A stretch of 6,918 nt of DNA, taken from contig JAEORJ010000352.1 in the NCBI GenBank assembly GCA_016840945.1, positions 1 through 6,918 of the forward strand. Reading direction: 5' to 3'. Position numbers and translations under genes: made by a program. This document shows positions 1 through 5,999 of this stretch, one piece after another (position 1 is the stretch's first letter; the number at the start of each line of letters is the position of its first letter). Source of the stretch: Candidatus Gerdarchaeota archaeon. Its GTDB lineage: Archaea; Asgardarchaeota; Heimdallarchaeia; JABLTI01. A model generated the notes under the pieces. That model did no database searches. It was not told the origin of the DNA and saw only the letters and a program-made list of their open reading frames with translations.

Positions 1-1
1 A

Positions 2-1366
2 GATGGTGGTATAATCTCAGAATTAGCCTATCCGGTAAACGCTACAATAGGTGATGCCTCTGTTATCTTTAGAGAAATGAGTGATGTTCAACCATGTAAT
101 TTCTCAGCCCCATATGATCCTAATGATGCTGACTATGCTTATAGAGGACAAATTGGTGCTTGGTTGGGATTCTACCCACCTATTGAAGCAATTAGCTATA
201 AACGTAAAATAACAATTGACAATTGGTATTATGCTAAAGTGGAAGAAGAAATAACTATCGAATGTTTTGGCTTAAGACTTGATGAGGTATATGATTTAAT
301 ACATATCGAGACCCTCGTCGGCTATGGATTACAAAGATTCAGTCTTGGTATATGGTATGCTGAAAATGGTAAAGTACATGATGAATTTGGTGATTTAGGA
401 AAACCAACAGGTGCTGCAGATGTGGTCCAAACAAACCAGATTAATATTTATCTAAGGGTTCCAATGATTGGTGGTGACGTCAAAACTATTTATGTCGATT
501 ACAATTTAAAATTAGAGGATCTTCTAGAATTTGATGGAACTGAATATATTCTAAGTACAACTGCTTTACCTGAATGCGACTTCTTTGTTAGAAACTTTGA
601 ACTTGAATTAATCTTCCCACAAGGTTCAAAATTCCAATATTTAACCTTTGGTAATCAAGAAGTTGATTATAATACAGACTATGTATTTTCATTCTTGAAA
701 TTAGGTAGAAGACAATCAGTTGATTTCACTGCAACAAATCTCACAAGCTACGATGACATGTCCTTAAAGCTTGGTTATTATATGAATGACCTCGCTATTT
801 ACATCCAACCCTTAACATTCATGTTGATTATTTTCGTTGCCTGTTTACTCTACATCGGAGTAAGAACTCTACGAAAAGATGTCATAGAAAAAGTAATTAT
901 TGTACCAGAAGTAACTGCTGAAATACCAATAGAATTAATTCAATCTTTCGTTGAACAATATGAAGAAAAGACCGCTTTACAGACTCGAATAACAAATCTC
1001 GATGAAGATCGACGAAGAAAGAAAATCAAAGCAAAAGAATACGATCAACAAAGAAAGATTTTGGAATCAAAGATGCGAGAATTGATCAAGAAACTTGATT
1101 TAACTAAGAGACAACTCAAAGAAAAAGGTCGCAAATATTTCGATGTAATTCAAAAAATTGAAGTTAGTGAAGAAAAACGTACAAGTGTAGAAAGAAGCAT
1201 TCAAGATTTAAGATTTAGATATATTCGTGAAAAACAAATCTCTAAAGATGCTTACATTCGAATCTTACGTGATTATCAAAACCAAATTGAGAGATTTGAA
1301 CGTGATATCGATAAAGAAATCATTAACTTAAGGTTATTAATAGAACACGAATCAAAAGAAGTGTAA
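2..1366 (+). CDS. Ribophorin I (OST1)-like oligosaccharyltransferase subunit, 5'-truncated by the window edge
   Basis: Frame 2 is open from the first bases to the TAA at 1364, giving 454 residues. The first in-frame ATG (77) is internal: coding-quality sequence runs upstream of it to the edge without a stop, so the true start is outside. I recognise the second luminal domain of ribophorin I. The stretch at 200-259 (KRKITIDNW then AKVEEEITI) resembles the domain-opening strand and its conserved VEE. At 455-508, RVPMIGGDVKTIYVDYNL closely tracks human RFPLFGGWKTHYIVGYNL (recalled from memory). At 605-631, ELIFPQGSK matches a KIILPEGAK-type strand. One TM helix lies at about 809-862, followed by a Lys/Arg/Glu-rich coiled-coil tail of about 167 residues (863-1363). 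Ribophorin I supports STT3 in N-glycosylation. The order predicts an external N-terminus and a cytosolic tail. Two Asn-X-Thr sequons (Asn codons at 38 and 737) lie in the external part. A tandem TAA TGA ends the gene. The family call is firm; assembly into an OST complex is inferred. Confidence 0.85.
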   Translation, partial: DGGIISELAYPVNATIGDASVIFREMSDVQPCNFSAPYDPNDADYAYRGQIGAWLGFYPPIEAISYKRKITIDNWYYAKVEEEITIECFGLRLDEVYDLIHIETLVGYGLQRFSLGIWYAENGKVHDEFGDLGKPTGAADVVQTNQINIYLRVPMIGGDVKTIYVDYNLKLEDLLEFDGTEYILSTTALPECDFFVRNFELELIFPQGSKFQYLTFGNQEVDYNTDYVFSFLKLGRRQSVDFTATNLTSYDDMSLKLGYYMNDLAIYIQPLTFMLIIFVACLLYIGVRTLRKDVIEKVIIVPEVTAEIPIELIQSFVEQYEEKTALQTRITNLDEDRRRKKIKAKEYDQQRKILESKMRELIKKLDLTKRQLKEKGRKYFDVIQKIEVSEEKRTSVERSIQDLRFRYIREKQISKDAYIRILRDYQNQIERFERDIDKEIINLRLLIEHESKEV

Positions 1367-1377
1367 TGAATATTACT

Positions 1378-1440
1378 CTTCCCATTTTCTTTTATTTTTT
1401 TTATATTAATGAAAAAATTAGTGGGTAAATTATTTTACCC
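1378..1440. terminator. Convergent terminator zone: plus-strand T-tracts and a minus-strand hairpin with T-run
   Basis: Downstream of the ribophorin-like gene the plus strand has a pyrimidine run with dense T-tracts (about 1384-1402), the usual archaeal termination signal. For the opposing acetyltransferase gene, an 8-bp perfect stem TGGGTAAA/TTTACCCA (1422-1429 with 1434-1441, loop of four bases) spans its stop codon. On the minus strand it is followed within a few bases by TTTTTT (complement of the A run at 1412-1417). Both transcripts therefore appear to end within about 60 bases of each other. Confidence 0.6.
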
Positions 1441-2014
1441 AACCTTTCATTATTCTTTCACAATTTTCACAAACAAATTTAGAAGTGTCGACTTTTCCTT
1501 CTGGAATGGGGAATTTAGTTAATCCACACTTGCAAACATATCCTCGTAATCTGGCTGGATTACCAAAAACTAATGCATGTGGTGGAACATCCTTTGTTAC
1601 CACACTTCCTGAACCAATCATGCAAAACTCTCCTAAGGTAACACCACATACAATAACTGAATTAGCTCCGATTGATACACCATCTTCAACTTTTGTTTCA
1701 GTTATTTTCCATTCTTGATTAAAAGCCCTTGGATACAAATCATTTGTAAAGACCATGTGAGGTCCTAAGAAAACATTATTTCCAACTGTAACACCATGGT
1801 AAACTGAAACTCTATTCTGAATTTTTACGTTATGACCAATTTTAACTCCAGCATCAATATAGACATCTTTGCCTAAAATACAGTTCTTACCTAATTCTGT
1901 ATTTGTTCTTACATGAGCATGGTGCCAAATACTAGTTCCTTCGCCAATTTTAGCTCCATCCTCAACAATTGCTGTGGGATGAATTCTTACATTTTTCCAT
2001 TTTTCATCGCTCAT
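1430..2014 (-). CDS. WbpD/WlbB-like sugar-nucleotide N-acetyltransferase (left-handed beta-helix) with zinc-ribbon-like C-terminus
   Basis: From the ATG at 2014 the product is 194 residues. Residues of the type IHPTAIVEDGAKIGEGTSIW, then repeated I/V-G-x-x-x hexapeptides, form a left-handed beta-helix. IQNRVSVY, GPHMVFTND-YPRA and FGNPAR are characteristic of the WbpD/WlbB group, which acetylates the 3-amino group of UDP-2-acetamido-3-amino-2,3-dideoxyglucuronate using acetyl-CoA in the cytoplasm. The product sugar occurs in bacterial O-antigens and methanogen N-glycans. Four cysteines (C161, C163, C182, C185; CKCG ... CENC) suggest a small zinc ribbon. The frame extends up to an ATG at 2056, but that overlaps the upstream gene by 38 bases and adds a non-conserved extension. 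The 2014 start lies 4 bases after the upstream stop and places the conserved domain at the usual distance. The exact substrate is inferred; other 3- or 4-amino sugar acetyltransferases share the fold. Confidence 0.85.
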   Translation of the reverse strand: MSDEKWKNVRIHPTAIVEDGAKIGEGTSIWHHAHVRTNTELGKNCILGKDVYIDAGVKIGHNVKIQNRVSVYHGVTVGNNVFLGPHMVFTNDLYPRAFNQEWKITETKVEDGVSIGANSVIVCGVTLGEFCMIGSGSVVTKDVPPHALVFGNPARLRGYVCKCGLTKFPIPEGKVDTSKFVCENCERIMKGWVK

Positions 2015-2018
2015 ATGA

Positions 2019-2312
2019 TTAACTTCCATTAGTATCGTTTTGAGTTTTTTCCTCATTCCATTCTTTCTCTATTATTTCCTCTTCAGCATGATTTTCTTTT
2101 TCTATTTTTCCAGCTTTCTCTTTTTTCCATTCGCGAACAATTAAGAAAATCTCTAAAGCCATAAAAGCAACAAGAATCACATCCATTATTACAAAAAGAT
2201 AAGTTATTTCTGGCATTATTCTTAAAGTTCGTACTTGAATAACGATAAGTGCTGGTAATAATGCAAAAAAAGTAATAATACTAGCAATGGAGAAAATTCT
2301 TTTGCTATTCAT
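2019..2312 (-). CDS. Small two-TM membrane protein with charged cytoplasmic tail, unknown function
   Basis: 97 residues from the ATG at 2312. TM1 is at about residues 6-26 and TM2 at about 36-59. A highly charged tail (60-97) is rich in Glu and Lys and probably helical or disordered. With two TM helices, both termini should be on the same side, and the basic residues near the N-terminus and after TM2 favour the cytoplasm. A GTG at 2321 would add three residues, but it is better read as part of a Shine-Dalgarno: GTGAT (2321-2317 on the minus strand) complements the 16S rRNA end and sits 4 bases before the ATG. The stop is 4 bases upstream of the acetyltransferase start, so the two are almost certainly co-transcribed and probably translationally coupled. 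I recognise no family. A membrane anchor or partner for the sugar-modifying enzyme is only a suggestion from context. Confidence 0.7.
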   Translation of the reverse strand: MNSKRIFSIASIITFFALLPALIVIQVRTLRIMPEITYLFVIMDVILVAFMALEIFLIVREWKKEKAGKIEKENHAEEEIIEKEWNEEKTQNDTNGS

Positions 2313-2316
2313 TAAA

Positions 2317-2321
2317 ATCAC
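2317..2321 (-). promoter_or_regulatory. Shine-Dalgarno deciding the start of the two-TM protein
   Basis: On the minus strand GTGAT, the 3' end of the archaeal consensus GGAGGTGAT, lies 4 bases before the ATG at 2312. It overlaps the alternative GTG codon, which argues that the ATG is the true start. Confidence 0.45.
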
Positions 2322-2462
2322 TCTAGTAGTTTTATTAATGGTATTTTAACTCTATGGAAAGATTAACATTTAAATTAATTTTTTTATGGAATTAATCTTG
2401 CATTTTAATAATATGAACTCAAAATCAAGATTAATGAGTATATGATTGTAGTTGGTAATTCA
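2322..2462. promoter_or_regulatory. Divergent promoter region with a perfect 10-bp inverted repeat
   Basis: This AT-rich spacer separates the minus-strand operon from the plus-strand methylthiotransferase. For the plus gene a TATA-like TTTTAATAATA (2403-2413) lies upstream; transcription would start around 2435-2440. A perfect inverted repeat ATTAATCTTG (2391-2400) and CAAGATTAAT (2426-2435) flanks this box. A further AAGATTAA (2359-2366) repeats the right arm's core on the minus-gene side. For the minus operon a TTTAAAT box (minus strand, about 2375-2369) is a weak candidate. The arms are centred about 35 bases apart, compatible with a regulator bound on both sides of the TATA box, but the low complexity of the DNA makes chance repeats plausible. 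Confidence 0.35.
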
Positions 2463-3740
2463 ATGATAAGTTATTTTATTGAAACATTTGGTTGTACTGC
2501 TAATACTGCAGCATCTGAATTAATGAGTTACTTATTACAAGAATGTGGTTATCAAAAAACAACTGATATAGAAAAAGCGACTTTTGCTGTTATAAATACT
2601 TGTATTGTAAAAGCTCCCACTGAAAGCAAAATCAAAGTTCGATTATTAAACCTCTCTGAAAAATTACCATTAATTATAACAGGTTGTTTACCTCAAGTTC
2701 TACATGATTGGTGTAAAGAAAAAATTCCGCAAGCAGTATTGTTAGGAGTTGATCATTTTTTTGATATTTGTCTGGCTGCAAAGGAATTACTATCAGACAA
2801 TACAGTAGAATATCTAACAAGGCAAGAGAAATTTAGCACTGAAACTTCTCGAGATAGAACCAGAGATTTAACAGGGATAATTGAAATTTCAAAAGGCTGT
2901 ACAGGTGAATGTGCCTATTGTATTGTTCGAATAGCCAAAGGAAAATTAGTTTCAAAATCAAAAAATCAAATACTAGCAGAAGCTCATAAAGCAATTTCAG
3001 AAGGTTGTAAAGAATTATGGCTTACAGCTCAAGATACTGCTTCATATGGATTTGATATTAATTCAAGTTTACCTGAAATCGTTAATGAAATAGCAAATAT
3101 TGATGGCGAGTTTATGATTAGAATGGGGATGATGAATGCTGATTATGCATTGAAAGTGCTTCCTGCTCTTAAGAAAATATTACAGAATTCAAAAGTATAT
3201 GCTTTCCTTCATATCCCTGGTCAATCTGGTAGTAATAGTATCCTAAAGGAAATGAAGAGAAAATATACGATTGAAGAATTCATTAATCTAATAAAAGAAC
3301 TACGACAAACAACTTCATTTACATTATCAACAGACATAATTGCTGGATTCCCAGGTGAGACATTAGAAGATCATAAAGATTCCATTAAATTATTAACTGA
3401 CATAAGTTTTGATATTGTTAATATCTCAAAATATACTGATAGAAAAGGAACAGTTGCTAGCCATTCTAAAAATAAATTGCCTACTGAGATTATTAAGGAG
3501 CGCTCAAAAGAAATAAGTTCTATAGTAAAAGAAATGACTCTGCAAAAAAATAAACAATGGATTGATTGGAGAGGACCTGCACTTGCTCTTGAACATGAAA
3601 ATAACGAAAGAGACACAGTCTTACGAAATAGAAATTATAAGAAAATTGTAGTGAAAAATCAAACATTAAATTTAGGTCAATACTATAACGTTAAAATAAT
3701 ACAAGCTCAAAAAACTAGATTAATTGGCAAATTACTTTAA
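2463..3740 (+). CDS. tRNA (t6A37) C2-methylthiotransferase, archaeal MtaB / CDKAL1 type
   Basis: 425 residues from the ATG at 2463; the family is usually about 420. The enzyme converts t6A37 to ms2t6A37 in ANN-decoding tRNAs, using S-adenosylmethionine and two Fe-S clusters. The N-terminal methylthiotransferase domain opens with YFIETFGC and carries the three cluster cysteines C11, C47 (NTC) and C75 (TGC). The radical-SAM triad CTGECAYC gives C146, C150 and C153. LWLTAQDTASYG is a signature of the CDKAL1/MtaB branch rather than bacterial MiaB or RimO. The last 60 or so residues form a TRAM domain for tRNA binding. An in-frame ATG at 2442 would add seven residues. I prefer 2463 because family members begin just before the IET-GC motif and because GGTAAT, one mismatch from GGTGAT, lies 3 bases before it. 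No residue loss is seen. The 60-base gap to the PHP gene leaves co-transcription open. Confidence 0.93.
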   Translation: MISYFIETFGCTANTAASELMSYLLQECGYQKTTDIEKATFAVINTCIVKAPTESKIKVRLLNLSEKLPLIITGCLPQVLHDWCKEKIPQAVLLGVDHFFDICLAAKELLSDNTVEYLTRQEKFSTETSRDRTRDLTGIIEISKGCTGECAYCIVRIAKGKLVSKSKNQILAEAHKAISEGCKELWLTAQDTASYGFDINSSLPEIVNEIANIDGEFMIRMGMMNADYALKVLPALKKILQNSKVYAFLHIPGQSGSNSILKEMKRKYTIEEFINLIKELRQTTSFTLSTDIIAGFPGETLEDHKDSIKLLTDISFDIVNISKYTDRKGTVASHSKNKLPTEIIKERSKEISSIVKEMTLQKNKQWIDWRGPALALEHENNERDTVLRNRNYKKIVVKNQTLNLGQYYNVKIIQAQKTRLIGKLL

Positions 3741-3747
3741 CAAATAA

Positions 3748-3793
3748 TTACATAATATCATATACTCTAATGAAATACAGCTAAAGATAGAGG
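3748..3793 (+). promoter_or_regulatory. Possible TATA box and Shine-Dalgarno of the PHP gene
   Basis: The 60-base spacer holds an AT-rich TTACATAATATCATAT stretch (3748-3763) that could serve as a TATA box, with initiation near 3780. It also holds a GAGG Shine-Dalgarno (3790-3793) 7 bases before the ATG. No T-tract terminator separates it from the preceding methylthiotransferase, so read-through transcription is equally possible. The Shine-Dalgarno is convincing, the TATA box less so. Confidence 0.35.
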
Positions 3794-3800
3794 AAAACAG

Positions 3801-4535
3801 ATGGTAAGAATAGATCTACATGTCCACACTAACTATTCAGATGGCGTTGATTCACCTGTAGAAATCATTCGCCAAGCAGAAAAGATGTGTCTAGATGGCA
3901 TTGGGATTACTGATCATGATACTTTTGAAGGATTACATGAAGCACTAGAAATTGAGACAGAGTTAATAATTGTTCCCGGCATAGAAGTATCAACATGTAA
4001 AGGACATATTCTTGCTTATGGTATTTTTGAAGGGGATCTTGAGCTTGGTTTAACACCCAAAGAGACAGTTGATAAAATACATCGATTGGGAGGAATAGCT
4101 ATACCTGCGCATCCATTTGATTACATCCGATTGGGCATAAAAGATGAGATTTACAAAATCGATTCGGATGCTATAGAAACAATTAATGGTTGCATTACTA
4201 TGCCTATATTTAACAAAAAAGCACATGAAGCAGCTTTAAAGTTAGATTTGCCTATGATTGGTGGGAGTGATGGTCATTCAACTGAGGAAATTGGAAATGC
4301 TTGGACAAATTTCTTAACCCCGCCAGAAACTTGGGAAGATGTAATTTCAATGATATTGAAAAAAGAATGCATTCCTATTGGTGGCAGACATCCTGTGTTA
4401 CCTTCCAAAGTTAAACGATTTTGGAAAGCTTATAAAAAACGAAAAGTACGTCCAACACCTTATCCTTGGATAAAAAATCCTAAAAGGAATCATCTATCAT
4501 CAGATGAAGATGGTAGCGAAGAAGATGATGAATAA
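3801..4535 (+). CDS. PHP-domain metal-dependent phosphoesterase with acidic C-terminal tail
   Basis: 244 residues. The metal-binding set of the PHP superfamily is complete in order: H7 and H9 (DLHVHT), D14 (YSDG), D38/H39 (TDHD), E62 (PGIEVS), H69 (GHILAYG), H104 (PAHPFD), D157 and H159 (GSDGH). This pattern belongs to the small stand-alone PHP proteins related to bacterial YciV/TrpH (RNase AM). Those hydrolyse phosphate from short oligonucleotides or 3',5'-bisphosphonucleotides with divalent metals, so a cytoplasmic hydrolase is expected. After the core, a basic segment (about residues 204-230, with KAYKKRKVR) leads into an acidic end (DEDGSEEDDE). That basic-then-acidic tail is not part of the catalytic fold. 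The start is supported by GAGG 7 bases upstream and by the position of HxH near the N-terminus. Its stop lies one base from the stop of the opposing gene. The substrate cannot be read from sequence. Confidence 0.88.
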   Translation: MVRIDLHVHTNYSDGVDSPVEIIRQAEKMCLDGIGITDHDTFEGLHEALEIETELIIVPGIEVSTCKGHILAYGIFEGDLELGLTPKETVDKIHRLGGIAIPAHPFDYIRLGIKDEIYKIDSDAIETINGCITMPIFNKKAHEAALKLDLPMIGGSDGHSTEEIGNAWTNFLTPPETWEDVISMILKKECIPIGGRHPVLPSKVKRFWKAYKKRKVRPTPYPWIKNPKRNHLSSDEDGSEEDDE

Positions 4536-4536
4536 C

Positions 4537-5619
4537 TTATTTTAGCAATTCTTTCAATTCTGGATCATTCTTTATAAGACTAATTAATAGATTACTTGGT
4601 TTCTCCAATTTTGTTAGTAATTGAGTAGTATTTTTATGGTAATCTTTAGGTTGAGAGCAAATTTTCTTGATTAGTTTTTTAGTTTCTTCCATTGTTTGTG
4701 CAGAAAAACTTGGAAACCCTTTTTCTTCAATGAATTTTTGTGGTTCTAAGTGTCGCCAAAAATAAGTAATCGAAGGAATGCCAAGTAAAGCAGCTTCTCG
4801 ACCCATTGTTCCCCCACCAGTAATAACAACTTCAGCATTGCAAAACATCTTCAAATAGAAATAACCTTTCGGTGGAATCTCAATTTCGCCATCAAATTCA
4901 GTTAAAATAACTTGTCTTTGTTTTTCATATCGAGGTAAAACTAGTATTTTATTGCTGTAATTATTTTTCAATTCTCTAAGAATTTCAAGGTACGGTTTTG
5001 CATCTTTATCTTTCATATAAGAAGCGAAGCTTTCTTCTGGTCGAAATATTACATATTTTTCTTGTTTGTAACATTCTCTGTACTCTTTCAATTGCTTCAA
5101 GCTTTCATGAGTAATATATTCATTTTCATCAACCCCTTGATATTGATGGATAATCTCAGGTTGAGCACCAAGTTTGGTAAAATCATTTTTATTTATACAG
5201 GAGGGGGTGATAAGATATCTTGCTAAAGAGAAAGTCAATTTTGCTACTGGAATAGAATGAGCAGTATCATTCATGAGGATAATTGGAATTGCTAATCCAA
5301 AAGCAATTCTAGTAGCATCAGGTGAAGAGAATGATATGGCAATAGATGGCCTAATATTCTTTTTAATGAAATGTTTAGAAATATCGAGGACTCTTTTAGC
5401 ACTTGCGATTAATTTCTCATCTAAATCCTTACCACCATAACTGCCATAGCTTAGAGGTTTGATATTATAATGTTTAAAGATATCAAGAATATAATCATGA
5501 TTTCTAGTAGTATAAATTGATTCAAATCCTAATTGGGTTAATTTTTTACCTATTGCTATAAATAACATTGCTTGTTTTGGAGTAAGAACATCAAACCAGA
5601 TTAATTTATTATTAACCAT
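4537..5619 (-). CDS. DUF354 family protein, GT-B / UDP-GlcNAc 2-epimerase-like fold
   Basis: 360 residues, close to the usual family length. The N-terminal half has the DUF354 pattern: IWFDVLTPKQAMLF at the start, TTRNHDY (37-43), a KL..S.KRVL helix (69-78), and a SFSSPDATRIAF segment (96-107) followed by PIILMNDTAH. The C-terminal half carries FRPEESF (192-198), LVLPRYEKQR (227-235) and the strongly conserved GGGTMGREAALLGIP (268-282), a nucleotide-sugar-type loop as in GT-B proteins. The family is widespread in archaea and lacks a settled biochemical function. A role in surface-glycan or sugar-nucleotide metabolism is inferred from the fold. Its ATG overlaps the preceding gene by 8 bases (ATGGTTAA), indicating an operon with translational coupling. 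No signal peptide or TM helix is evident, so it should be cytoplasmic. Confidence 0.85.
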   Translation of the reverse strand: MVNNKLIWFDVLTPKQAMLFIAIGKKLTQLGFESIYTTRNHDYILDIFKHYNIKPLSYGSYGGKDLDEKLIASAKRVLDISKHFIKKNIRPSIAISFSSPDATRIAFGLAIPIILMNDTAHSIPVAKLTFSLARYLITPSCINKNDFTKLGAQPEIIHQYQGVDENEYITHESLKQLKEYRECYKQEKYVIFRPEESFASYMKDKDAKPYLEILRELKNNYSNKILVLPRYEKQRQVILTEFDGEIEIPPKGYFYLKMFCNAEVVITGGGTMGREAALLGIPSITYFWRHLEPQKFIEEKGFPSFSAQTMEETKKLIKKICSQPKDYHKNTTQLLTKLEKPSNLLISLIKNDPELKELLK

Positions 5620-5959
5620 TAACTTCTTCCAACTTTATGCCATTTTTCTCCATATAGGTTAAGTCCTCTCGGAAGAATGCCTTGATTAAAGCATTCCAAA
5701 CGATTAGCCAATATAAAAACAATAACCCTGCGAATAGAATCGTTACTACCCCAAAAGTAAGGGGATAACTATTTTGAATATTGAGTAATCCCTTAGGATC
5801 AAAGAATATGAAGTAGATAAATGTAATAATTAAAAGTAAGAAAATCCAAACAATCGATATAGCTTTAACAGGACCTAAACTTGCCTGAAGAATTTTATTA
5901 GATTTAATATTGATTCTCTTAAATTTATCAAACCTTGAAGTTTTAGTATTATCAGTCAT
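5612..5959 (-). CDS. Small two-TM membrane protein upstream of the DUF354 gene, unknown function
   Basis: 115 residues. A basic N-terminal segment (about 1-32, with RFDKFKRINIKSNK) is followed by TM1 (about 35-53, rich in Ile, Leu and Phe) and a short loop with DPKG. TM2 (about 68-88) is followed by a mixed-charge tail of about 25 residues. The basic N-terminus suggests both ends face the cytoplasm. The 3' end overlaps the DUF354 start by 8 bases. A good TATA box about 25 bases before the ATG, with no Shine-Dalgarno, suggests a leaderless mRNA. I recognise no family. Layout and size parallel the other small two-TM gene in this window, although I see no clear sequence similarity between them. 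Partnering with the DUF354 protein at the membrane is a contextual guess. Confidence 0.72.
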   Translation of the reverse strand: MTDNTKTSRFDKFKRINIKSNKILQASLGPVKAISIVWIFLLLIITFIYFIFFDPKGLLNIQNSYPLTFGVVTILFAGLLFLYWLIVWNALIKAFFREDLTYMEKNGIKLEEVNG

Positions 5960-5979
5960 TTAACTAACAACTCTGCAGA

Positions 5980-5987
5980 TTATATAA
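5980..5987 (-). promoter_or_regulatory. TATA box of the two-TM/DUF354 operon, predicting a leaderless transcript
   Basis: TTATATAA is centred about 25 bases upstream of the ATG at 5959 on the minus strand. Archaeal transcription starts about 25 bases after the TATA box, which puts the start at or within a base or two of the A of the ATG. No Shine-Dalgarno lies between them, which fits leaderless translation. Confidence 0.6.
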
Positions 5988-5999
5988 TACATTCACCTT

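Noticed and set aside
77..79. ATG at 77 as the start of the ribophorin-like gene
   Set aside because: The frame is open upstream to base 2 with coding-like residues (including an NAT sequon), and the first ribophorin domain would be missing; it is an internal methionine of a gene cut by the window edge.
1422..1441. Hairpin read as a riboswitch or regulatory RNA
   Set aside because: A simple 8-bp stem followed by a T-run at the 3' end of a gene is explained as a terminator.
1485..1718. 77-residue plus-strand frame
   Set aside because: It lies wholly antisense to the well-supported acetyltransferase gene and shows no recognisable domain or Shine-Dalgarno.
2015..2056. Longer acetyltransferase start at 2056
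   Set aside because: It would overlap the upstream gene by 38 bases and add a Lys-rich extension not typical of the family; the ATG at 2014 sits 4 bases after the upstream stop.
2442..2462. ATG at 2442 as the methylthiotransferase start
   Set aside because: Not excluded, but it has no Shine-Dalgarno and adds seven residues before the family's usual N-terminus; 2463 fits better.
3371..3616. 81-residue minus-strand frame
   Set aside because: It is antisense inside the methylthiotransferase gene and is a chance open frame opposite conserved coding sequence.
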